64,000 bases of DNA from Leptodactylus fallax (Eukaryota > Chordata > Amphibia > Anura > Leptodactylidae): contig CAMRHE010000502.1 in NCBI GenBank assembly GCA_947044405.1, positions 974,001 through 1,038,000 of the forward strand, in the 5' to 3' direction. A program made the translations under genes and the position numbers. The notes under the pieces were generated by a model, which worked only from the letters and a program-made list of their open reading frames with translations, was not told where the DNA came from and ran no database searches. This document shows positions 35,011-45,987 of the stretch, piece after piece. The first letter of the stretch is position 1. The number at the start of each line of letters is the position of its first letter.

Positions 35011-35378
35011 TTCACATTTCCCCATTATATCTATAGGGCCTAATCTGTTGACTGGGGGATGCTAGCAAGATTTAACGTGCACAGTATTCTGTTCCTGTGG
35101 GTGGAGAGGGGGCGTGCCAAATTTCACCCAAATCGGGTGAGAACTGTGGATTTATATAGAACGGGCTACTACAGATTTCACATTTCCCCATTATATGTAT
35201 AGGGCCTAACTTCGGGGGCCCCAATCTCATGACGGGGGGATGCTAGCGAGATATAACGTGCGCAGTATTCTGCTCCTGTGGGTGTAGAGGGGGTGTGCCA
35301 AATTTCACCCAAATCCGGCGAGAACTGTGGATTTGTATAGAGCAGGCTACTACAGATTTTGAGTTTTATATATAGAGA
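35011..35378 (-). repeat. Tandem duplication of the Helitron 5' terminal region
   Basis: Two copies of roughly 170-200 bp (about 35011-35178 and 35179-35378) share CACATTTCCCCATTATAT, GGGGGATGCTAGC and GTGCCAAATTTCACCCAAAT. Only the outer one carries the TC terminus. Confidence 0.75.
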
Positions 35379-35600
35379 TTAACCTGAAGACACCAATTAT
35401 TGAATCTGCAAACAAACATAAAAATAACCTAATCTCAGAGGTATCCATATGAAATAAACCATGACACCCCCATTAATTGATGTTTTTGATAATGAATTCT
35501 CTTATCTCCTATCCCCAAATGCTTATTTTTTCACATCAAACACACTGGTACAATAAATCACAGAGAATTATACGGCTAAATGGAACCAATTAACATATCA
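35379..35600 (-). promoter_or_regulatory. OR upstream block separated from its TATA box by the Helitron
   Basis: Nearly identical to 8579-8800. The Helitron end falls between the homeodomain-like CAATAATTGG site and the place where the TATA box would be (in intact units the two are about 20 bp apart). No TATA box, donor or coding exon belonging to this block is found downstream in the window. Confidence 0.5.
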
Positions 35601-35989
35601 TAATTATTATTTTTATTATTATTATTATTAATATTATTATAGTTATCAATAATATATAAATTTTTTTTCTTCTTCTTTGTAGGATTTTTTTGACATAGTA
35701 AAATTTAAAACATATAATAACTTTTATTTCAATATTTTATGTGTTTATTTCATCTAAATTCTGTAAGCAGTGGTTTATTAAATATCAATCAAATAAAAGA
35801 TTAACAGCAGAAAAGCTCCCCTGGTCCATCTAGTTGGTCCTTATATTGTTTCCTATTTTATCTTATCCAACTGCATCTGCTAAAAGATTGTCTCAAGACA
35901 AGTGGCGTAACTAAAGTCTTGTGGGGCCCGGTGAAAACTTTTGTCTGGGGCCCCCTACTCCCTCCCTACAGAAAATTCTAGATAGTGAT
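35601..35989. other. AT-rich repeat sequence, no gene
   Basis: It includes (ATT)n at 35605-35640 and a stretch matching 1140-1215 and 2150-2190 near the window start. 35915-35989 (GGCGTAACTAAAGTCTTGTG) is the VNTR entry sequence shared with 8805. Confidence 0.45.
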
Positions 35990-36655
35990 GGTTACGGGGC
36001 CCCAAACAGTATAAAATGCTCGACAGTGGCCCCCACACAGCATTATATGCTCCACAGTGGCCCCCACACAACATTATATGCTCCACAGTGGCCCCCATAA
36101 AAAATTATATGCTCCACATTGCTGCCCATACACACAGTATAATATGCTCCACACAGTGGCTCTACCCTGCATTATTTGCTCTCCACAGTGGTCCCCACCC
36201 AGTATTATATGCTTCCCACAGTGGCCCCCACCCAGTAGTATATGCTCCACAGTGGCCCCCACCCAGTAATATATGCTCCGCAGTGGCCCCCACCCAGTAG
36301 TATATGCTCCCCAGTGGCCCCCACCCAGTATTATATGCTCAGCAGTGACCCCCACCCAGTAATATAAGCTCCACAGTGGCCCCCACCCAGTATTATATGC
36401 TCCCTAGTGGCCTCCACCCAGTAATATATGCTCCACAGTGGCCCCCACCCAGTATTATATGCTCCCTAGGGGCCCCCACCCTGTAGTATATGCTCCACAG
36501 TGGCCCCCAACCAGTAGTATATGCTCCCCAGTGGCCCCCACCCAGTATTATATGCTCAGCAGTGACCCTCACCCAGTAATATATGCTTCACAGTGGCCCC
36601 CACATAGTATTATTTGCTCCCTAGTGGCCCCCACACAGTATTTTATGCTCCCAAC
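35990..36655. repeat. GC-rich VNTR, expanded allele (copy B)
   Basis: About 20 units of roughly 31 bp (CAGTGGCCCCCACCCAGTAT plus TATATGCTCCA). The paralogous tract in copy A (8893-9005) has about four. Open frames on both strands (ICSTVAPTQHYM and similar) are period artefacts. Confidence 0.9.
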
Positions 36656-36677
36656 AGCCCCCCTCTGCTTCTGTGCT

Positions 36678-37040
36678 ATTATTATACTTTAGGGTCTCCT
36701 CAGACCCCAGAATATAATAATCAGAGGCCCAGGGAAGGTGATTAAAAATAACAAACTCTCATACCTTGCCTTACCTTTCCTTGGCATCCTCGCTCCATTC
36801 TGCCATCTTCAGCGTCTTCAGGCCCTCTTCCGATGTCGCTGCTGAGGCCTGTGATTGAGCCTCAGTGGTCAAGTGGGGGCACACTGACGTCATTACGCAG
36901 CCGCACCCCATGCTGGGGCCTAATCACATGCCTCAGTCACATGACGGAAGAGCACAGGAGAGAACACTGTGCCCAAGAGAGGTGAGAATATGTACTTATT
37001 GTTTTCAGTCACCTCCCCTGTGTGCCCTGCCCCCTGCCAT
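36678..37040. mobile_element. Fold-back MITE
   Basis: Same family as 10055-10505 and 11840-12180, with GGGTCTCCTCAGACCCCAGA at the left. The interior has inverted GAGGCC...GGCCT pieces, and CACCTCCCCTGTGTGCCCTG lies near the right end. The right terminal part is eroded and runs into the satellite. Confidence 0.55.
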
Positions 37041-37084
37041 CTATTGGAAAGGGGCCTGGCAATATGCCAATAACAGTATAGAAC

Positions 37085-37530
37085 AATCTTAGTGCTCCTA
37101 GGAACCTATCTATAAAACATAGTGTAGAATACTCTTAGGGCTCCTAGGAACCTATCTATAAAACATAGTGTAGAACACTCTTTGGGCTCCTAGGAACCTA
37201 TCTATAAAACATAGTGTAGAACACTCTTAGGGCTCCTAATAACCTATCTATAAAACATAGTGTAGAACACTCTTAGGGCTCCTAATAACCTATCTATAAA
37301 ACATAGTGTAGAATACTCTTAGGGCTCCTAGGACTATATATCTATAAAACATAGTGTAGAATACTCTTAGGGCTCCTAGGAACCTATCTATAAAACATAG
37401 TGTAGAATACTCTTAGGGCTCCTAGGAACCTATCTATAAAACATAGTGTAGAACACTCTTTGGGCTCCTAGGAACCTATCTATAAAACATAGTGTAGAAC
37501 ACTCTTTGGGCTCCTAGGAACATATCTATT
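37085..37530. repeat. 46-bp satellite array, copy B, with one 48-type hybrid monomer
   Basis: About ten 46-bp monomers of the 9146 type. One monomer at about 37327-37350 has the 48-bp-type segment GGACTATATATCTATAAAAC while keeping the 46-type TAGTGTAGAATACTC, a recombinant between the two satellite families. The array ends in TTTCTAGCTCTCTAAGGCAA. Confidence 0.88.
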
Positions 37531-37589
37531 GAATTTCTAGCTCTCTAAGGCAAACATAGCCAAGGTGATGTCAAAATGAAAAGTGACAT

Positions 37590-37826
37590 TATTATACTCT
37601 GGGGTTTCTTCAAAGCCCAATTAATAGGTGGAGGCTCAGGGTAGGTGTAAAAAATTAAAAAAACATTCATACTCACCTTCTGTTACCTCTTTGCACCTCC
37701 TCACAGCATGCAGTGCTCTCCTTTAGATGTCCAGTGCTCTTCTGTGATGTCATCGGCCCTTGCTCAGTGCTGAGGCCTGTGAATGGGCCACCAGCGGTCA
37801 TGTGGGCATGCAGAACGACATGACAC
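37590..37826. mobile_element. Left half of the fold-back MITE (copy B)
   Basis: It matches 10055-10290 of copy A but stops at GACATGACAC, within the loop between the two MITE arms, and joins Penelope-like sequence. The right arm is absent. Confidence 0.65.
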
Positions 37827-38158
37827 TTTTACTCCTTGTGGAGAGCACCAGTGAAGGTGTGCAAAAAGGCAACTCTACACACCTTCACTGGTGCTCTCCA
37901 CAAGGAGAGAGATTCCCTTCCCTGAGCCACTCATTGCTTCCCACAAAGCCAACCAATTCACTCTGCTCTGCATTGATGAGGGACAAAAATCCTGAAACAG
38001 CACTGTATGCAGATAATTGATATTGGCTTGGCTAAAATTCCTCTTGCTTTCTCAAGACTCAGTGGGTCAAAAGCAAATTGAGGATTTGTTACATCCAACA
38101 GAGGGCGCTTGAGCTTCCCAGCTCCTTTTCCCATAATGCCTTGTGATAAATATCTATA
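37827..38158 (+). mobile_element. Penelope-like terminal fragment with hairpin and ribozyme fold
   Basis: A segment of about 330 bp, absent from copy A, between the half MITE and the satellite. It has a perfect 30-bp inverted repeat (37832-37861 with 37878-37907) and a hammerhead-like fold (37967-38013). Penelope-like elements are known to carry hammerhead motifs in their terminal repeats, which is the main reason for this call. No coding sequence remains. Confidence 0.5.
37967..38013 (+). ncRNA. Hammerhead ribozyme-like motif (degraded)
   Basis: Stem I is TCTGCA (37967-37972) with TGCAGA (38008-38013). The core TTGATGA (37973-37979) has U where active ribozymes need C. Stem II is GGGA with TCCT around the loop CAAAAA. 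GAA follows at 37994-37996. Stem III is ACAG with CTGT, closed by the loop CA, and A (38007) lies at the cleavage position. All three stems pair fully (one G-U), in the order and spacing of a type I hammerhead. The core C-to-U change predicts loss of activity. Confidence 0.65.
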
Positions 38159-38164
38159 AGACGC

Positions 38165-38855
38165 AGAGTTTGACACTGTTGAGGCTACTAGAATTTATCT
38201 AAAAAGCATAGTGTATGACACTGTCAGGACTCCTAGGAGAATTTATCTATAAAACATAGTGTATGACACTGTCAGGACTCCTAAGACTATATATCTATAA
38301 ACATAGTGAATGACACTGTCAGGGCTCCTAGGACTATATATCTATAATACATAGTGTATGACACTGTCAGGACTCCTAGGACTATATATCTATAAAACAT
38401 AGTGTATGACACTGTCAGGACTCCTAGGACTATATATCTATAATACATAGTGTATGACACTGTCAGGACTCCTAGGAGAATTTATCTATAAAACATAGTG
38501 TATGACACTGTCAGGACTCCTAAGACTATATATCTATAAACATAGTGAATGACACTGTCAGGGCTCCTAGGACTATATATCTATAATACATAGTGTATGA
38601 CACTGTCAGGGCTCCTAGGACTATATATCTATAAAACATAGTGTATGACACTGTCAGGACTCCTAGGACTATATATCTATAATACATAGTGTATGACACT
38701 GTCAGGACACTAGGAATCTATATATCTATAATACATAGTGTATGACACTGTCAGGACTCCTAAGACTATATATCTATAAACATAGTGAATGACACTGTCA
38801 GGGCTCCTAGGACTATATATCTATAATACATAGTGTATGACACTGTCAGGACTCT
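38165..38855. repeat. 48-bp satellite array, copy B
   Basis: About 14 monomers. The variant GAGAATTTATCTATAAAACA followed by a shortened monomer (CTATAAACATAGTGAATGAC) recurs at about 38228 and 38475, a period of about 247 bp (five monomers). It is much shorter than the 15317 array in copy A. It ends in GAGCTCTCTAAGGCAAATTC as in copy A. Confidence 0.9.
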
Positions 38856-38859
38856 ATCT

Positions 38860-40120
38860 ACCCCATTTCGAGCTCTCTAAGGCAAATTCAACCAACTAAA
38901 GTAATGTCAAAGTGACAATATCATGTATATCTTTGGTAAAATGGATGCTAGGCAGTGGATACCAACTGTGGATATAAACCTCTTTAGCCTCCCTATTTCC
39001 TTTTACGCTTAAGTTTTTTCATGCAGACACCCAAAAATCCCAGGGGTCTGACAATGGCCAAGATGTTGAAGCTGTTCTCCTTCTTCCATTTCTTGTTAAA
39101 TGAGCGTAAGTGTTTTTTTTTAATTTATATAATTAAGGCATGACCTCACTGATGTTGAAGTTGTCCCTACTGACAAATTTAGAGCTTACTGAAAGGGCTC
39201 CAGGAGGTGAAAAAGCTTCATCATGAATCTCCAATGGTGGATTTCAAAATAACACATTGTCCCTATGATTCTCTGCATAATAGTTCACCACCTTCCTCTG
39301 CTCAGTGAGTTGCTGCAGTATGTACAATATGAAATTTCAGCCAGTGGGACTGCTGCAGATGAGACTGTGCAAGGACTGTTTTGTCGTTGAGAGACCAGGA
39401 GGATGCTATTACCCACATAAGAATGGCTTAAAGACGCAGACACTTTTCTAGCCATAAGCACCACCTCCTTTAAGCCACTATACTGTATGTTCTAGATGTG
39501 AAGTTGTTAGCACAACATTCAGGGACCATGTGTCATTCTATCCAACTGTTGCAAAGCAGCAGGCAGCATAGGTGTCTTCCATAATTTAGAAGTTAAAGGA
39601 TCAATTCATCTTTAAAATGCTGGCCTCTCTGGAGGTACCAAAACAAAAGCAATCTAAGATTAGAAGCTTGATATAAAAAGCTTGATATATAGTTTTGTTG
39701 GAAAACGAGTATAATCAGTTAATTGTCAAAGTGTCATGACATGGCTTATGTGATCACTGAGGCTCATTACAAGCCTCATCGATAACCCAGGGGTTGTGAT
39801 ATCAAAGAAGAAGCAGGAAGATGCTGGGAAAGAAAACCATACACCATGGCAGAGTCCCAAAGAGGTGGTGAATTTGACTGTTTATTATTTTTCCACACCT
39901 TCCGCAGGCCTTCGATTATTATACTCTAAGGTCTGAAGAGTTCCCAGAGTATAATAACTATTAATGGTTGTCCAACCCAAAAATCTTGGGTTCAATTTTT
40001 AAAGTTTTGAAAAACTCATAATGAACCCAACTCATTAAATGGCAGTTCAGTCAACCCTACTATTAGCACATTCATGATTTCAGCAACTAATAAGTCTATG
40101 AGTCCAATTTCTACCAGATT
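38860..40120. other. 3' flank of OR4 (copy B of 17740-18870)
   Basis: A close duplicate of the OR2 3' flank, with about 130 extra bp at 38960-39095 that copy A lacks. A MITE remnant lies at about 39775-39955. No other gene is recognised. Confidence 0.6.
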
Positions 40121-40127
40121 TCTTTTC

Positions 40128-41066
40128 TCAATGCTTTGTTTTCCTGTTGGTGTAAAAACTTTTCATGGTCTCGATGATCTCTTTGTTTCTCATGCTGTAT
40201 ATTATTGGATTGGTAAATGGGGTGAGCATAACAAAGAGCAAAGATTTTAACTTGTTTTCATAGAAGGCGTTTGCACTTGATGGAGACAGGTAGACAGCAA
40301 TGAGGGAGCCGTAGTAAGTGCAGACCACTAGAAGGTGAGAGCTACATGTTGAGAAGGCTTTTCTTCTACCTTTTAAGGAAGCCATCTTAAAAATCACAAT
40401 AAAAATGCAGATATAGGACACAGTGATGAAAACAAAAGAAATAATTGAAACAGCTAAACAAGATGAGAAGTCAAACCAAACCAGTATATAGACATCAGAA
40501 GACGAGAGAGCAAGAAGAGGGGCAAAATCACAAAAGAAATGGTCAATGATGTTAGAGGAACAAAACTGTAACTGACTTAACATAATGATTTCAATTTTTA
40601 TGAGAACAAGCCCTAATAGCCAAGACCCAAAGATCAGGCGAATAGAAAAAGCCCTATTCACTATGGAAGAATACCGTAATGGGAAACAAATGGCCAAGTA
40701 TCGGTCAAAAGACATCACCATGAGGGTGCAGCACTGATCGTAGGTGGCAACAAATAGGAAGTAGTACTGAGAGATACAACCATGGATGGACATACTGCCA
40801 CCTTCCAACCATATGATACGCAACATATTTGGTACAACACTGGTGGTGAGACTCAGGTCAGCCAGAGACAGATTTGAGATAAAGAAATACATTGGGCGGT
40901 GGAGGCGGTAATTGTAGGAGACCAACATGATGATCATAAAATTTCCAAAAAATGTGAACATGTACACAAGAAAAGCAAGACTAAAGAAGACAATCCGGAA
41001 CTTGTGGATATTCTGGAAGCCAATGAGAAAGATCTCAGTCACTGTGGTCTGGTTGTCTCCACACAT
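40128..41066 (-). CDS. Olfactory receptor, intact (OR4)
   Basis: A 312-residue seven-transmembrane odorant receptor. The frame opens at 41078 (MFWTMCGDNQ), but I chose the second methionine (41066), conserved as MCGDNQ in all four paralogues. Motifs are NQT at 5-7, GN at 41-42, PMYFFISNLS at 58-67, FDRYLAIC at 120-127, KAFSTCSSHL in TM6 and PFTNPIIYSMRNKEI in TM7. It is nearly identical to the broken OR2 (segmental duplicate). Loop 2 reads LALSSSDVY with serine where most ORs have the third loop cysteine. A candidate acceptor at 41094-41095 gives a 27-nt leader. The conserved TATA/first-exon module is missing upstream, so expression is doubtful or uses another promoter. Confidence 0.93.
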   Translation of the reverse strand: MCGDNQTTVTEIFLIGFQNIHKFRIVFFSLAFLVYMFTFFGNFMIIMLVSYNYRLHRPMYFFISNLSLADLSLTTSVVPNMLRIIWLEGGSMSIHGCISQYYFLFVATYDQCCTLMVMSFDRYLAICFPLRYSSIVNRAFSIRLIFGSWLLGLVLIKIEIIMLSQLQFCSSNIIDHFFCDFAPLLALSSSDVYILVWFDFSSCLAVSIISFVFITVSYICIFIVIFKMASLKGRRKAFSTCSSHLLVVCTYYGSLIAVYLSPSSANAFYENKLKSLLFVMLTPFTNPIIYSMRNKEIIETMKSFYTNRKTKH

Positions 41067-41095
41067 GGTCCAGAACAATGGGCTTCTTCTAGTCT

Positions 41096-42424
41096 AGAAA
41101 TAAACAATGAGTGGAAATCTGTAAAGTATGAAATATTTCTTATTTATATACTTATATGTTGCCTGTGAATCTCATTACAAATTGATACAGGTGCAGATGC
41201 GTCTTTCCTTTCCTTTTGGTATGTTTTGAGATATCTTAATATAAGTGGATGAAGATGATTAGGTTTGACAAAACGTTTTTTTGTGTTCGGCCTTATTCAC
41301 AGATAAAAGGTATTACAGAAAAATTTCCACTTGTTCTGTATTTTTAACCCGTTCAATGTTTTGACTTACATATGCAAGACCTTGATGTGTGAATAAGGCC
41401 TAAGTCTGTTGGGCATTGCAGCATATTAGTTTTTTGTGGTTTTTTTAACTCATCACATCATACATCTCAGAAAACCTTATTACAGGCAAAAATAAAGTAA
41501 CCAATACTTAACTACTATGGTCTATAGTTTAAAGGGTTGTAAAGATTTAGAAAACTTCTACCTACATACAGTATACCTACCATATCCAGCCTGTAATAGA
41601 AGTGAATGGATTTGTCAATATACCGCAACACATTAGTACATTAAATATATATAAAAAGAGAAAGAACTTAAAGGTTAATTTCCCCCTTTCCTAGATCCCA
41701 AATATAAATAAACAAAAACAAGGACATACACATTAAGTATCCTCACGTCTGACAATTCCTGAACTACAAGTGCCTAAAAATATTTTTTCCATGTGGTGAA
41801 AACCATAATAGAAAAAAAAATCAAAATGGACAAATTGTCATGTTTTCATATTTTCACCTCCCCCAAAAAAATGGATAAAAAGCAATCAAAATCTCAGACA
41901 TTGTCTAAAATAAATAAAAACTGCAGCTGAACCCACAAAAAAGATGCCTTATGCTACCCCATATTCAGAAGTATAAAAAGTTAAAGGTGTCAGAATATGG
42001 AGATATGGGATTTTTTATTATTATTTTTGTTTAGGGGCTAAAATTTTAAATACAAATTTGGTATTTTTGTAATTATAACGCAGAATACAAGTACATGACA
42101 TTCTGGCTACACAGTGACAGCCATAAAAACAAAACCATCAGAAAATGCCACAGATGCAGATTTTTTTCTAATTCCACATCATTCTGAAATGTTTTAGCTT
42201 CCCAGTAAATCATATGTAATATATGATGGTGCCGCTATGAAGTACAAGCTACAAAAATAATCCCTCATACAGTTCTTGGCTCATGGCTTTTGGAATGGGG
42301 GGAGTAAAAAATGAAAATACAAAAATTAAAAATGGTTGCTAAGGGTTAAAGTTTGTGAACTCTTCATAAATTTCTATATTTTTGCTTTGAAATTAAGTTT
42401 TTAAATGTAAGATTTTTTTCACAA
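41096..42424 (-). other. OR4 upstream (intron-like) sequence
   Basis: It matches 19802-23430 of copy A without the 36-bp VNTR element and the Tc1. The homology stops at 42425 in a TAG microsatellite. A short MITE lies at 41290-41402. No promoter module is found. Confidence 0.6.
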
Positions 42425-43470
<1,046 letters not shown>

Positions 43471-44207
43471 AAATATCACCAATGGTCGATGTAAAGAGTA
43501 CTGTCAGATATACTGTATATATATATATATATATATACTGTACACACACCCACATGGGCAGAGCTGCTCCCCAATTAGATTTCTATAGTCTTTTGATGGG
43601 TAAAATTCCTTTACAACTGACATAGGAGGTGACATTAATTCAGAGGGACATGCCTCTGCCATCTTGATCACAGAACACCAAGGAAGGTGGTATGACATTT
43701 AGGAGGGACCCTCCCAAATGGGCATGTGTGTATGATCTAACCGCGCTCCCTAAGTCACGCAGGAGGTGTGGTCTCCCATATGGAGACGTTGGTCTCAAAC
43801 TTTGATTATATAATAGAAATCGGGAGCCAGATGGATCAATGGTACCATTGGGAGGTAGCCTGTCATGCTGTTAATAGGTACTGAAGCTTTTCAGTATAGC
43901 ACTTTTCAGTTTACATGGAAATTCTATCCTTTATGTCACATGATGTGACGTCATTGGATATGGCCCACATGATTATGTTTGGAGCATGGAGGATGGCGTC
44001 CATGACATCACATGTGGTGAGTTATCCAGAAGTGGCTGTTTGGCTATAAAAGGATTTTATATCTGGCTTAGGTCCTTAGAACTGGCCACAACATATATGT
44101 TTAGTTCCCTAACTTGTGTATTAGAGTTATGGAGAAATATTATCTCTTTTTTTTACCTGACATATATACTGTATGTCCATACAGGACTTAGTAGTATAAT
44201 GTAGAAA
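43471..44207. other. Unassigned segment, partly shared with copy A
   Basis: 43471-43665 is private to copy B and includes a (TA)n run at about 43508-43540. 43666-44207 is the duplicate of 26308-26856. No gene is recognised. Confidence 0.5.
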
Positions 44208-44490
44208 ATAGTGGAAGAGAAGAAATCAGGCAATACCTTTTAGAGGCTAACTAAGTATATTTGATAGTAAGCTTTCGAGAGTCTAGCTTTCTTCTTCAGA
44301 CATGGTGTTATACAAGAAACTAAAAATTCACAGACTTTTTATACACAGAAGACATGGATCTTCAAAGGATCTTGGAATAACAAAATGCAATATACGTAGA
44401 GAAGTTATTTACAACAGGTCAGGAAATAAACAGTCTGGAAAACTTGTGGGATCGGTTATCTGTTTGCAATCAGGTCAGGTTAATCAGTTT
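44208..44490 (-). mobile_element. Penelope-like element 3' end (copy B)
   Basis: Duplicate of 26857-27121, inverted relative to the plus-strand Penelope copy of copy A. It consists of 3' untranslated sequence only. Confidence 0.73.
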
Positions 44491-44499
44491 TTTGAGCCC

Positions 44500-45130
44500 C
44501 TGATAAAATATATATCAGGATAGGGAATAATAGGGCAACAGTAATAGGGCAAGTTTGGGTACTGGGGGGGGGCACTTCTTAGGACTTTTTTCAACTCAGT
44601 AGTGGCATCAGCCATCTTCTTCGAAGTAGCCTGCTGGGGGAGCAGTATATCAACCAGGGATAGAAATAAACTCAACAAACAGATTAGGAGGGCCAGCTCT
44701 GTCTTTGGAGTCCCCTGGACCCAGTGCAGGTGGTGGGTGACAGAAGGATACTGTCCGTGGTGAGCTCCATGCGGGAGAATATGTCCCATCCCATGCATGA
44801 GACTGTGATAGCGCTGGGCAGTACTGTCAGTGACCGACTACTTCACCCTAAGTGTGAGAAGGAGCGCTATCGGAAGTCTTTCCTACCCGCTGCAATCAGG
44901 CTGTACAACCAACACCGACCTAAGAGGAGATCAGGCCATACAGAGAACGGAAAGATCTTTCTGTTGTAATACCCCTCTGCTATTTTTTTACCTGTACCTT
45001 TCTTTCTGTCTGTCTACTATCACTGGAATGTCTCTTTACCTTGGAACGTTTTTGTATATATTGTATTTGTATCTGCTTATCTTTGCTGCTGTAACACACT
45101 GAATTTCCACATGGTGGGACTATTAAAGGA
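44500..45130 (+). mobile_element. LINE 3' end (CR1/L2-like), copy B
   Basis: Duplicate of 27130-27780 with the same frameshift. It carries DRLLHPKCEKERYRKSFLPA and AIRLYNQ in one frame and the RNKLNKQIRRASSVFG part in another. It ends in an (ATT)n tail at about 45150-45180. The shared defects show the element was dead before the segmental duplication. Confidence 0.7.
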
Positions 45131-45182
45131 TGATTATTATGATTAATATGATGATTATTATTATTATTATTATTATTATTAC

Positions 45183-45985
45183 TGCCCTTGTCAGGGCAAA
45201 AGCTAATACAAGCCATAGGGTAAATGTTACAGGTGTCACTAGGATGAGTGACATATCTAAGGTTCTATTGGTGTACCCTATCTCAAGTATGGCCCTACGT
45301 ATTGGTAACATCTAACCTTAGACATTGGGAGATTGTCTTATTTATCTGTGTTCCAGATTAGGGACCTGATTAGTAATTTATTTTATGCTTTGGTTCAATA
45401 CATTTTATGATGGAAATTTTTATTGATTTCTATCAAGTTGGGTTTTAAAGTAGTTTGCCTGAAGACCTGCAAAGTGTAAGCCACAAAGCAATGGGGAATC
45501 GGTAAGGGGAATAGGATGATATTTCTAAATATTTTTTTTTTTCCTGACTGGACAGCCTCATTCACGTACCATAGATATTCATAGTCTAGTGGCCAACACT
45601 GAAGAGTTAAGGACTGTAACACCCCATATTTTGCTAAGCATATCAGAATTTTTATCCCCTTGATAGCCACTCAACAACCCTATCTAAGCACCCTATGTAA
45701 GAATAGACCACAAACATGACCAAAGGAGTCCCTAATTAGACTTTGCCCATAACTCCCAGTAACATCAGTAGAGAGGGCTATATACACACAGGTTCAGCTT
45801 TTTTTTGTCACTGTGGCTCAGGTGAGGTCCAGGTTTCAGATGGGATGGGACGCAATCAAATGTTTTTCCCAAATGCACCGACCAATCTTAATTCAGTCCT
45901 GGGAGGAATTAATCCAGGTCTTTACTGATAATTAGTGATGGGTGAACTTCATGAGACTTGTCTAACATTTATTTGTGGATTTTCC
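45183..45985. other. OR-type 3' flank (copy B) ending at satellite
   Basis: Matches 27835-28650. A hAT-like left end (TAGTGATGGGTGAAC) is at about 45929. About 55 bp later the homology stops and the 48-bp satellite begins. In copy A the same flank leads to the intact OR3. Confidence 0.6.
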
Positions 45986-45987
45986 TA

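Larger units (their letters stand above)
32865..35378 (-). mobile_element. Helitron, 5' part (3' end missing)
   Basis: On the minus strand it begins at 35378 with TCTCTATATATAAAACTC directly after a host A, as expected for Helitrons, which insert between A and T and start with TC. The N-terminal part of a Helitron Rep/helicase protein follows (33993-32870). Homology stops before the HUH nuclease and helicase would appear, and no CTRR 3' end is seen. The 5' region contains a (TG)n expansion and a duplicated terminal segment. Insertion is just upstream of an OR TATA-box position. Confidence 0.78.

Noticed and set aside
34185..35065. Open frames rich in Thr/His or Val/Cys in the (TG)n region
   Set aside because: They are translations of a TG microsatellite within the Helitron 5' region.
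41067..41078. Upstream methionine (MFWT) as the OR4 start
   Set aside because: The three paralogues start at MCGDNQ, and the upstream codons lie in the leader that follows the predicted acceptor.
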